Positions 32,826 to 43,584 of a DNA stretch of 64,000 nucleotides are shown here, piece by piece (positions within the stretch are counted from its first letter, which is position 1; each line of letters starts with the position of its first letter). Below the pieces are notes generated by a model. It did not search any database and was not told where the DNA came from. It saw only the letters and a program-made list of their open reading frames with translations. Position numbers and translations under genes: made by a program. Origin of the DNA: Lactuca virosa (lineage: Eukaryota > Streptophyta > Magnoliopsida > Asterales > Asteraceae). The stretch covers positions 298,757,347-298,821,346 of the forward strand of contig CAKMRJ010002223.1 of the NCBI GenBank assembly GCA_928212115.1, in the 5' to 3' direction.

Positions 32826-33363
32826 CTACGACGAGAGCCACTCGAGTGAGTCCTTGATTCTGACAGATGTAAGTTCTCTCTGCAGGGATGCATTCTGGTT
32901 CTGAGTTCTTTCATAAGCAGACTCCAACTGGCGAATACGGACTGTGTTAACGCCAAAGCTGGTGTCAATTTCCATGACTCGGTCGATGGCTGCTCGACCT
33001 TGCTCGGTGTTCCGAGCAATCCTACGGACCATGATAGGCAGGACTCGGTCAGCTGAACCTCCCTCGCTTAGATTGTAAAAGCTTCGGTCCCCATTGTAGG
33101 TTAAGGGCTGACCCTGCTCGTCACTCCAATGGTTCAAGTTTGTCGCCCACGAGGGTGTGGGACCTTGAAATGTTGGTCGGGGGTTGAGACTAACCCCTGG
33201 GTAGGTTGTTGACTTTTGGCTCGGAGTCAGAACTATCCGAAAAGCCTTCAGCGTGGTGATCATCCAAAGGGATTGGATGATCATCCTCTGGCTCTTCTCC
33301 AAGCCATCCAGCATTGCCTTCGTTTGGGAAGTATGGATCTCAGGGGAGATGGAATCCAGCCAT
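32826..33363 (-). CDS. Gyp-7 leader ORF of unknown function
   Basis: The ORF lies between the PBS and gag in the sense orientation. The open frame from the ATG at 33314 encodes about 162 residues (MLDGLEKSQRM...). A better start may be the ATG at 33363 (MAGFHLP), which joins it if one C in a CCCC run near 33340 is ignored, giving about 178 residues. I do not recognise the family. The C-terminal third (RQLESAYERTQNQNASLQRE) has the spacing and composition of a coiled coil, and the middle is Arg-rich (VRRIARNTEQGRAAIDRV). No matching ORF was seen in the leaders of Gyp-5 or Gyp-6. Extra pre-gag ORFs are known in some plant gypsy lineages (Tat/Ogre), but I cannot link this one to them. It could be a captured host segment or an accessory protein. 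Confidence 0.5.
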
Positions 33364-33419
33364 GATATCTACGCGAGAAAAGGGGTATAAGAAATAACTA
33401 AATAGACGTACTAATTAGA

Positions 33420-33660
33420 TATTTATAAGATGATCTTTACCAGTTACTTCAATACTTGTTTAGTGCATACCAGTTATATGTAATCAAAACAGGATAGACC
33501 TTCGAATAAGTGACCCTAACTCGAAACCCACAACCAAACAAGGAACAGGGAGTAAAGCAAAGATTACAGATTCTAAGTCTATGACATCCTAGTTACATAT
33601 AACCTTAGCGTATCCACTTAGCAACTATTGACCTACTGATAAAGACCTTTTTAGTTTGCA
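33420..33660 (-). repeat. Conserved hairpin, Gyp-7 leader
   Basis: The loop core reads TTCCTTGTTTGGTTGTGG on the minus strand, sense for Gyp-7. Complementary arms flank it (GTGCATACCAGTTATATGTA region on one side, TTACATATAACC region on the other). The position matches the leader hairpins of Gyp-5 and Gyp-6. Confidence 0.75.
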
Positions 33661-34061
33661 CATAAGTAATTTATAGTAACACAAAATACTCCTATAGTAT
33701 TTTATGTTTATGTTTTGTTCTAATGTTTTCATTGTAGTAGTATTGGTAAGGTTTTAGACTTGTTGCCACATTGCAACCATTCTCGGGCATATGCTAATCA
33801 CTTCTCGGAACAACATAGTTGATCAGGATATGTCACTCCCAGAACTGATCATACATCCCCGAGTCTAGTTGTGATGTTCAACAATCGTAATACTTTTGTT
33901 TTGTCCTAGTGACACTGATTTTTGTACTAATGCATGTATGTATACTTGGTTAAATATTTTATTATTTAAAAGTATAAACTCTTGGTCAGAGTATTTTAAT
34001 CCCGCTGTGTTTATAGTTTGTATATCTTTTATGGGTTGATATACTCGATTCACTATAAACA

Positions 34062-34078
34062 ATGCTCTGATACCAATC
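34062..34078 (-). other. Gyp-7 primer-binding site
   Basis: On the minus strand GATTGGTATCAGAGCATTG directly follows the 5' LTR. It is complementary to initiator tRNA-Met. Confidence 0.9.
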
Positions 34079-36922
34079 TGTCACACCCCAAAACCGGAAC
34101 GGCGGAATCGTTCAGGGGTGGAGGACGTCATGTACAGTATCACAACAAAGCATAGTAGTAAACAAGCAACAACAACATCCATTGCATTAATAATATAATT
34201 TCATACAAGTGTGTTCTATGAAGTTTATAAAACACCAAAAATGTAAATAAAAAATAAGAGATGAGTCTTGAACGAGCTCCATCTTCTCAAAACCTGGCAT
34301 CGGTACCTGTCTACTGATGACCTGAGAATACAAGTTATTTTGAAAGAGTTTATCAGCTTTAAAGCTGGTGAGTTCATAACCATTTTAGTGTCATTGTTTG
34401 TATGAAAATGTTTGTAAATGTTTGTAAATGTTTGTAAATGTTTGTATCTCCTAGAAAATCCTATTATTTCTACTAAACGTAGCCTTCTACCAAGGCATCA
34501 AATGAAATGTATGTTTGTTTCTTGTAAAAGTGTATATTTTCCCAAGTGTGACTATCATTAACCAAAAATATAGTTTTACATTATCTTTTATGTGAAAAGA
34601 TCACAATGTGAATGCAATGGGGAAATAATAAAGTACTGTAGTGTTGTATTATAGTAACTACTGCTGTACTTTCTACCTTAAACCAATTAATATTTAAGGT
34701 ATGATGTGACCTGGTTGTACCATACTATCGACTAATAACACGACGATGAAAGACGTCGGAAGGTATGACCTTTGGCACCCGTAGACTTGCAAGTCCCACT
34801 TTAGCGAATAGCAAGCTGTAGGATAGTCAATCCAGTATAGATCTATACACAAATTCACGCTCTCCCTCTAGGAGATTTTGGCTACAAATCGAGCCATGAC
34901 AGGTGATGCCATGCCCCGAACGATGTTCACATTTATGTTATTCTATACTTGTATATGTAATGTATGTACTAGCTGTATTGTATGTTCTCTCTGTCTAGTA
35001 TGTACGTATGTTCTCTTAGTTTCTCATAATAGTATGTATGTATGTTCTCTTAGTTTCTTATAATAGTATGTATGTATGTTCTCTTAGTTTCTCATAATAG
35101 TATGTATGTATGTTCTCTTAGTTTCTCATAATAGTATGTATTGACTCATATATGAACTGACTCTTTGTATGTTTCATTGTTCTAGTAATAATATTAGTAA
35201 CTTCCTAAACTATACCTATTATAGTTTACTAGTAATATTGTTTGTATGAATGAACATGTTTGAATACCCTTGCTACCCAAAGGTATTGAACTGAATGAAG
35301 GAACATTTATATCTATATACATATACTCAATATATAACTAAGATTCAAACGACCTTCGGACAAAAAACCGATACCCTAAGTCCACAACCAAACAAGGAAC
35401 AGGAAGTAAGGTGAGCTATCAGTCCTAAGTCCTTTCAATCCTACTTATATAACTATATCTATACAGATACACTTTTGACAAAAAAATAAGTTTAAAAGAG
35501 TTTAATAAAAGTATTTAGCATGTAAAAGAGTTTGTAAAACGATTGGAAGTAATTTGTTTGATAACACAGTTTGAAAAGTAAGAAATCCACTTGTTTGGTA
35601 GTTATTAATCACATGTGATTGATATAATAACTATAATAGTTCAACTTGTATTACCCCCCCCCCATAAAAGCATTTAAAATCATTTAAAAGGTTGATTAAG
35701 GGGTATGAACTCACCTGTAGTGAGTGGTTTGGATGAACGGATGGTATAGGATGCTAAGTGTCAAGTGAAGACTTGAGCACACACACAGATCCTATTTAAC
35801 ATATAATGACACATATATGTATATAATTAGTCAATTAACAACTAATTAAGAAAGTGAAGACACCCTAGGACATGGAAAACACTTTGATTCAAGTGCTAGG
35901 AGTACCAAAGGGTTGCATCTAAGGGATGTATGGCCTCACATTGGAGTTTATGGCCAACATGGATGCATCACATGAGTTTACGGCCCAGGGGTAATTTCCC
36001 CATGAGTTTACGGTCGTAAACTCCTGGTATTTTGTACCAAGTTGTGTTATAAGGTCTTACAAGTCATAATGAAGTGTTCTATGATCAAGTCTAAGCCTTA
36101 GGAAGGAATGGTGGCACAAATGCACCATTTACTAGTGTTTACGGCCCAAGGTGATTGCCTTGGCCGTAAACACCATATGTTCTTGGTTCTTTTGATGTTT
36201 AAGGTCCTATACTTATCTTGGAAGTATTCTAGACTTGGTTCCAAGGCTTTGGAAGGGATTAGGGCTCATTTGCCCCCTTAATTAGGGTTTACGGCCCAAG
36301 GAGATTGCCTTGGCCGTAAACACCTTTTGATCTTGTTTTCTTGATGTTTTCTAGGTGTAAACTAAGTGATTCAAGCATATAACAAGCTAAGGCAAGAGTA
36401 CTTACAATATAGAAGCTTGTAAGGGTGTTTATGGTCCAAGAACACTAGTGTGTGTTCTTGGTGTTCTTGGTGAAATGAAGAACACTTGAAGATCTACCAA
36501 AATGAAGAAATTTCATGGATGAAATCATGTACAATCACTAGATATTGAAGTATATCAACTAATCAAGGAAAGAATCACTTACAAAGTTGAAGATCTTAGT
36601 GAAAAATCGGATGATACTTGAGAGAGAATGACTTCTAGGCTTGAAAATGGTAAAAATGACTAAAATGACTAAGTGTCATATTTATACCTTAGAGTTTACG
36701 GCCGTAAACTCCATCTTATGGCCATAAACTCCAAACTCTTGGGGTTTTGAGACTTAAATGTTGCACATTGAACTCTAGAGTATACTTCCTATATTTACCT
36801 CTTGAAGGTACTAGGCTTTAGAACACTCAAACAGGCTCTAAACAGTGTTAAAGTTAGCAGAAATAAGTCTGACTTAGATTGAAGTGAATGGTTGTACAAG
36901 ATAGAAATTTCGAGTTGTCACA
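34079..36922 (-). repeat. Gyp-7 5' LTR
   Basis: 2844 bp. On the minus strand a TATA-like GGTATAAATATGA lies at about 36676-36690, just downstream of the palindrome GAGTTTACGGCCGTAAACTC (36691-36710). More palindromes lie at 35950-36325. The donor is 35714, the hairpin is at about 35300-35475, the 31-bp array at 34995-35145 and the acceptor ends at 34322. Target duplication GTTAC follows at 36923-36927. Confidence 0.95.
34322..35714 (-). other. Predicted LTR intron of Gyp-7
   Basis: The minus-strand donor CTACAG/GTGAGTTCATACC and acceptor ACTTGTATTCTCAG are 1393 bases apart. Both sites are preserved in both LTRs (the other pair is 26740 and 25369). The hairpin and the tandem array lie inside. 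Confidence 0.5.
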
Positions 36923-36927
36923 GTTAC

Positions 36928-37459
36928 CCCGTAGAGCAAGAAGATATAAAGATACATCTGGGGTCTAACTGCCCCGATCCAAGGAGATGTGTTGTCTTCT
37001 AACCCAGCCACATTCGATAGTGCCAAACACCTGGCTCAGCAACTCATTGACCATGGAGTCCGCCATGGTGCGGAAGTCCCTGTTCCCGAGCCATCAAAGG
37101 GAGAGGACTATATACGGAAGTCGGGGAACAAGAGGAAGAAGAAGCGAACAACACAGGAAACCCCGCAGGAGGAACAAAAGGGTTCTATATACGCCACCAC
37201 AACACCTGTTACTTCAACACTTGCCAGTCGTTATGCTGGGGCTCTCCCGAAGTGTGATGGATGTAACTACCACCACACCGGAGTATGCCGGGAAATGCAG
37301 TGTCTGAACTGCCACAGGAAGGGACACACAGTCCGTTTCTGTAGGGCACCGCCTCAAACGATAACAAAGAACTCAGGAGCGTATGGACGAATTCTGATGA
37401 TCACCGCAGGAGAATCAACGCTGGAGTCGTCAGCGAGCAGCGGTATGTTTTCGAAATAG
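36928..37459 (+). pseudogene. Gyp-6 gag, C-terminal part
   Basis: The gag frame resumes after Gyp-7 with stops near 36930 and 36946. It then reads RYIWGLTAPIQGDV, a Lys/Arg-rich stretch, a CX2C pair (CDGCNYHHTGVC) and one zinc knuckle (CLNCHRKGHTVRFC), ending in MFSK and TAG at 37457-37459. About 75 bp that encode the second knuckle in Gyp-5 (CYGCGETGHYQRDC) are missing in frame. No protease follows. Confidence 0.86.
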
Positions 37460-38604
37460 TAATTACTTTAAAAATTAATTTATATTATATAAGATTAAAA
37501 CTTTGGGAAACACTTAAAAGTAATTATAATAACTCACATTGTGAAACAAGTCACAGTATTCAAGAGAACTAAAAGATCTGTTTAGAGAAGCTTTGATGGC
37601 TTAGTATGTACATTAGGGTTGTGCATGGCTAAGATTTTGCAGACTTAGAGTGAGTGATTCCGCCTTAATTCTTGTTCCTTGTTTGGTTGTGGATTTGAGG
37701 CAGAGTTACTCAGTCGACTGTCTAATTCATCTTAATTATTCATAACTTGTATATGACAGGCGATCATAGTGGTACACAGGAGGATCGTAGTATAAAGTAT
37801 CGACACTAGTTATCAAAGCACTTTCCCAGTATGTACGCGCACATCGCGGTACGATACATAGAAGTGTTAACAACAAGCGAAAACAGAAAGCACTAGAACA
37901 TTTACAAAGAGTATATTTTCGATCACACTAGGAGTACATCATCGCATAACAGACGTTTCTTTCAAATCGGTCAAACTTTGTTCAGTAAAGAGTCCATTGC
38001 TATCATTCGTCATGAGTTGGTGTGGTCCTCACCACACTAAGTTCATATGTTTCTATCGCTTCGACCATCAAATTCACGAAACCTTCGTCATTCGTAACGA
38101 CAGTCCGACCTAAACCTCAGTTTTTTCTTTCGTATTCTAAACCCCGAAGTACTCGTATGAAGAGTACTTTGCCCTCCGAAGCCTTGCCGCCGAAATGTTC
38201 CACAGATCTTTCCAACATACCACTCGTCCAGCAGACCAAGTTCAAGCACAGAGCCTAAGGACGAATACAGCCCACCTATCACTATTCAGTGTATACGGGA
38301 GGGTGGTATATGATTATGATTACGCAGATTTAGTATGTGTGCTTCCGTCCTATGTCATGTTCCTTGTTTGGTTGTAGACCTGAGTCAGAGTCGCACATCC
38401 CGACCGTCTAACTAATCCTAAATTATATACGACTTGTATACACGAGGTAATGATAGATGGACCAAGTATGAGTCCTATCATGAACAGTAGGGCAAAGTTG
38501 CCAGGTCTACGAGTGGGTATTCTGCCAATCAGAAGAGCACAACCCCAAGTAGTACTGCTAAGAAAGCTAATTCCGGGACGAAATTCCATCTAACGGGGGG
38601 ATGA
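37460..38604 (+). other. Gyp-6 non-coding spacer, two hairpins, PPT
   Basis: Equivalent to the Gyp-5 spacer. Hairpins lie at about 37630-37790 and 38270-38470. AACGGGGGGATGA ends the spacer at 38604. A 43-base segment near 38110-38165 (around TTCTTTCGTATTCTAAACCC) is not present at the matching place in Gyp-5. Confidence 0.78.
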
Positions 38605-38736
38605 TGTGACAACCTTAAGTCAGACTCTCTCCTACTATCTTTTAGCATTGTTTAGAGTCTGTTTGAGTGTTCTAAGCCTAGTACATTCAAGGAATGAGTG
38701 TTAGGAAGTATCTGCTAAAGTCATTGTGCAACATTC
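38605..38736 (+). repeat. Gyp-6 3' LTR, first part
   Basis: The LTR starts TGTGACAACCTTAAG. Compared with the 5' LTR, about 37 bp between two CAACC copies are deleted. It is cut at 38736 by Cop-1 and resumes at 46909. Confidence 0.9.
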
Positions 38737-39511
38737 TGTTGGATAAGGTGTCTAAGTCCATAACTATTTCTGGTATGTACTTGACCCGACCCGGCATGGT
38801 CCATTTGGGTTGCATGGCTCCATGCAATTGGATAAACTAAAATGAGAGAAATAACACTTATTGTTTATTAATATATTATAAGTTCTAATATATTAATAAT
38901 ATTATTTAATTAGTTTGATCAAGAATTAATTTAGAATTAATTAAGTGATCAAAAGATAACTAATTAAATATATGGGTAGATTATGTAAATCTTCCATATC
39001 TTATATAGTGGGCTAAGAGGCTCCATGGATTATCAAGTTGGGTTCCACCCATAGGATGCTCCATGGATGCTCCATGGGAGTTACAAACCCATGGGTCATG
39101 GAAATGAAGAGTCATGACACATTAGGGTTTACATGGTGTAACCCTAGATGTGTCAACACTATATAAGAAACCCATTCTCCACCAAAATTGGCAACACATA
39201 AGAAACAAGAGGGATAGGCCGATTTTAGAAGTGTGTATTCTCTCTAAAGTCATTCCAAAAGCATTTGGTGCTGTCTGAAGAATTTGAGGCATCACACTTG
39301 GGGTGCTAGGCTCACAAGGTTTCAAGGATCATAAGCAACAACAAGGTAAGTTATTCTATCTTTCATGCAAGTTAAAATTTGTTCCTCATGTATGCTAGAT
39401 AGGAATATAACCTTGGAATTCAACTTTGCATGATAATTAGACAAACATAGATCCAAGGTTATTAGGGTTGCATGTACACTTAGGAAGTGTTAGAATGCTC
39501 AAAACCCATCA
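38737..39511 (+). repeat. Cop-1 5' LTR
   Basis: From TGTTGGATAAGGTG to AAAACCCATCA, 775 bp. A TATA-like ACACTATATAAGAAACCC lies near 39160. Confidence 0.95.
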
Positions 39512-40919
39512 GTGGTATCAGAGCCAGGTTCGTTTGTTGTTGTTTTTTTTTTGTGTGCAAACAGCTTGAAAAAAAATCGTTTTTCTGCTCGTATGAAAGT
39601 TTGCACATTTGTTGCTGGAAATGGACTAGAAACATTACCCTAAACTGTTTTGATGTTTTAAAGCTTGTTTTAGATGGTGTAATGTTTATGCTAATCCATT
39701 TACAATGGCAATTACTAAAATTACAAGTTTTTTTTAAGTGTAATTTTTGATTCTTGAAAGTGTTCATATTCATGTTCTTGAACTTATGAAGATTAGATGA
39801 TCATAAGAATTGTTTGTAACCTTCATGGTAGTTTAATTCATGATCATAATGTGTTTTAATGGAGTCCATAACTTGTCCTCAAGTCATGGAAAACCAAAAG
39901 TCTCACTTTTATTAAAGCCATTAAAAGAACACAAGAGTTATAAAATGAAGAGTCTTCATTTTTATTACTCAATTAATTCATAAGTTATAAGAAATGAAAA
40001 GTTTTGGAAGTTTACAAAACTTGCCATCAAGTTTTGGAACATGTAAAGTCTTGATTAAAGTTAAAATTCAACCCTTATACTTTATAATATTATAAGTTAC
40101 TAATATATATATATATGTATAACGACAAGTCGTCTTACCGCTAGTACGCCTCATTCACGAAGCCGGTCTATAAGGGGGGTATAAGGTTGTTGCCTATAAA
40201 ATGGCAACTTAATGGGTGTCCACTCTCACCTACCGCTTCCTTGATCGGTGGAGGGTCGTTAGCCGAACGGGTAAGACAAGGACTTATAAATTCTCATTAA
40301 AAGTATGATGAATATTATAAAGTAACTAAATGCTTTTATTAAATTCCCAATATTAGTTACTTTAGGAAAAATGTGAATAAGGTGCTAATCCATGAAATTA
40401 CACTTTACACTTTGTTTAAGTCGTTGGTGGAGCGTGTGTGGTTAACCGGCACACTAGCTTGGACTTAACAAGGTAGGTAAAGGGTGACTTAAGGTTTACC
40501 ATAGCATCGGTGGAGCGTGTGTGGTTTACCGGCACATCGATTGAGTGATAAACCTTGAGGGTACCAAGTGATTTGCATGGTTACTTCACACCTCGTTTTG
40601 TGATCCTCGGTATCCCAGTCGCAAAACTTGGAGGGCACAATCGAGATTGAAACATGCCTTTGAAAAGTTCATTGAATCTCAAAAGAATCTAGGAATTTCT
40701 AAGAACCAATTAAAAACCTAATATTTATATTTTGTTTTTCATGGTGGAAATTGGTGAATCGTCATTCACCTACCTTTCAAATATGTTATAGCTTGGATTA
40801 CGGCATACCTCTTCTAAGTTATAATATATTGTGATTGAATCCTAGCCTTAATATTACATTTGGGTGTTTTTATTAAGGACTCTCTTAATATCTAAACTAA
40901 TCTTGTTCTCTTCTTTCAG
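39512..40919 (+). other. Cop-1 PBS and leader
   Basis: GTGGTATCAGAGCC follows the LTR, complementary to initiator tRNA-Met. The 1.4-kb leader carries a direct repeat of about 25 bases (GGTGGAGCGTGTGTGGTT, then ACCGGCACA) at about 40430 and 40508. Part of the leader (40130-40640) is closely conserved in Cop-2 (62560-63050). Confidence 0.85.
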
Positions 40920-41768
40920 ATGTCTTCAAACAATGCTGCTTCTGGCTCTAATCCTAATGGCTCCTTTACCCTTATGAACTTGTGTGGGAAAGTCACTTTT
41001 GATGGATCCAACTTCAATGAATGGATCAGAAACATCAGGATGATTACCCGCTACGAGGACAAAGAATATGTCCTTGACAAGGAGCTTAAGGAGATTGATG
41101 AGACCACTGCAACTCCCCAGGAGATCGCTGACTTCCGGGCACATGAAAGGGATGCTACAAAAGTGGCATGCATCATGTTGGCCACCATGACGGCGGAACT
41201 CCAAAAGTCCTATGAGGACTTCTACCCTTTTGAAATGCACCAAGATCTGATGGAAAGATACCATCAAAGTGCACGACAAGAGAGGTATGAAATCATATGC
41301 TCTATCATAACAACCATGATGAAGGACGGGGAATCTATCACGAGCCACATGCAGAAAATGCAAAGGTATGTAGATCGGTTGATGAAGCTTAATGTGAACT
41401 TCCCTGAGGAGCTTGCAATAGATATCATTTTGCACTCCTTACCATCGTGCTATGATCAATTCCGCATGACATATCACATGAATAAGGAAGAGGTCACACT
41501 CAGCAAACTTCAGTGACTCCTCAAGACCGCAGAAACAGGTCTTAAGGGTAAGTCGGTTGTTAACACTCCTACTCCAAACTCCGCCCCGGTTTTGGCAATC
41601 GGGAAAGGTAGAGGGAAGAAGAGGAAGAGCTCTTCGAAGGGTACCAAGGCTAGGACCCTTGATGGCTCTTCTTCAAGTGGAACCAAGAAAGGTTTCGTCA
41701 CTCCTTCTTCTGACCCAAAAGAGGCTGAATGCTTCTATTGCCATGAAAAGTCACACTGCAAGATGTAA
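40920..41768 (+). pseudogene. Cop-1 gag
   Basis: ATG at 40920 (MSSNNAASGSNPNGSF). A UBN2/Retrotran_gag_2-type gag with LCGKVTFDGSNFNEWIRNIR and LMERYHQSARQERYE. TGA at 41514-41516 replaces the glycine codon seen in Cop-2 (KLQGLL). The frame goes on through a Lys/Ser-rich linker to CFYCHEKSHCKM and TAA near 41766. Cop-2 has the full knuckle CFYCQDKGHFKRSC. Cop-1 has lost roughly 25 bp there, which removes the last cysteine and shifts the frame. Confidence 0.88.
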
Positions 41769-43584
41769 AGGATGGGAAGGTTAAACCCACCCATGCAGGT
41801 ATTTACACAATATTGTCTAATAACTCATCTAATGCTAATTCTTGGGTGCTTGATACAGGTTGTGGTATTCACATTTGTACTGATTTGCAGGCACTAAGAA
41901 GAAGTGAGCAAGTGGAGCATGGGAAGATAAACCTAGTCATGGGCAACAGGAAAGCATCACCTATTACCAAGATAGGAGTTTATTCTTTATTGCTTAATAA
42001 TGGGTTAATGTTAGATTTGAATAAGTGTTGTTACTCGCCCGAAATGGCGAGAAATATTATTTCTTTTCATGGCTTGTACAAACAAGGTTTTTCATTTTCA
42101 TTTGATAATAAAAATGGTGCTATTAATGTTTATTACAATGATGTATTTTACTTTAAAGCATTACCTTGTGATGGTGTATATGAAGCCGTGAATGTTGTAG
42201 ACAATCTAGGAAATAATGTGTTGTATATTGATTCTTCAGATAGCTTGGATAAAGCATCCTTGTGGCATTGTCGTCTTGGACATGTTAACAAGAAGCGCAT
42301 AGGCCAACTCCAAAAGGCTGGAGTCTTGGAATCATTTGACCTCAAGTCAGATGATAGTTGCGAGTCTTGTTTACTTGGAAAAATGACAAAGTCACCCGTT
42401 CACAGTACTTGTGAGAGGGGTGAAGGTTTGTTGGACCTTGTACACACGGATGTGTGTGGGCCCTTCAGAGTTGCTACAAGGGATGCTAATCTATTATGTG
42501 ACTTTTACTGATGATTACAATAGATTGGATGTATTTACTTAATCAAGCATAAGTCAAGAAACCTTTGAAAAGTTCAAAGAGTTTAAGCAGGAAGTGGAGA
42601 ATCAATTGGGCAGGAACATCAAGATGCTCTGATCCGATCGTAGAGGAGAGTATCTTAGCATTGAGTTCCTTGACTATCTTAAGGAATGTGGGATTGTCTC
42701 ACAATTGACACCTCCCAGAACACCACAGTTGAATGGTGTAGCTGAGAGGCGCAATCGAACCTTGTTGGATATGGTTCGTTCCATGATGAGTCGAGCTTCA
42801 TTACCAATCTCTTTCTGGGGGTATGCCTTAGAGACTGCCGCCCATATCCTTAATCTAGTCCCTACTAAAAAGGTTGCCAAAACACCTCACGAGATGTGGA
42901 CTGGGAAAGTTCCCAATTTGGACGACATCAAGATTTGGGGTTGTGAAGCTTTCGTGAGGCGTGAGACTCATGATAAGCTTGAACCTCGAAGTGAGAGGTG
43001 TATTTTCATCGGCTACCCACAGAGATCCTTTGGTTACCTCTTCTACAGACCCAGTGATAATGTGGTCTTTGTAGCAAGAAGAGGAGTCTTTCGTGAGAGA
43101 GAATTCATAAGCCAAGGGGACAGTGGGTGGCAAATTGACCTTGAAGAGCTTCAAGAGTCAAGTGGTGAAGGAACCTCAAATGCTATCGACCAACCTGAGG
43201 AGGAAACTCCTGTTGATCCGATAGATGAGTCTGTACCTCCAAGACGTTCCACTAGGGTGAGGAACACACCTGATTTTTATTATGGTTATCACATCACCAC
43301 TGAAGGTGATACGTTTATTAGTGATAGTACACTAATAGATTTGGATGAACCTAATAATTACAGGGAAGCCATGGCAGGCCCTGAGTCTGCTAAATGGAAG
43401 GAGGCTACGGACAGCGAGATTCAGTCCATGTATGACAATCAAGTTTGGAACTTGGTTGAGAATGTACCAGGTCGTAAGACAGTTGGGTGTAAATGGATCT
43501 TCAAGAAGAAGACCGACATGGATGGGAAGGTACATACTTACAAAGCGCGACTGGTTGCGAAGGGCTTTACTCAAACTCCGAAGA
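41762..43584 (+). pseudogene. Cop-1 protease and integrase
   Basis: The reopened frame begins DVKDGKVKPTHAG and carries the copia protease motif WVLDTGCGIHI, the zinc region HCRLGHVNKKR and CESCLLGK, and the core start LVHTDVCGPF. A 2-bp deletion near 42493 (AATCTATTA versus AATCGCTATTA in Cop-2) shifts the frame. Stops follow near 42539 and 42630, the second just before SDRRGEY. The frame then stays open from LTPPRTPQLNGVAERRN (integrase Glu region) through the linker RRSTRVRN and into RT (AKWKEATDSEI, GCKWIFKKKTD) until another one-base shift near 43580. Confidence 0.88.

Larger units (their letters stand above)
25189..36922 (-). mobile_element. Gyp-7: near-complete chromovirus-type gypsy element
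   Basis: Minus-strand element of 11.7 kb: 5' LTR 34079-36922, PBS 34062-34078, a leader with an extra ORF (32826-33363), gag-pol (27940-32438), PPT and 3' LTR 25189-27909. It is the only element here with both LTRs uninterrupted and all of gag, protease, RT, RNase H, integrase and chromodomain recognisable. The two LTRs look nearly identical apart from two deletions and a short repeat difference, so insertion was recent relative to its hosts. Confidence 0.95.

Noticed and set aside
43345..43584. Apparent N-terminal extension of the long Cop-1 RT frame
   Set aside because: The true protein in this stretch is in another frame (AKWKEATDSEI, GCKWIFKKK); the extension is out of frame upstream of the shift near 43580.
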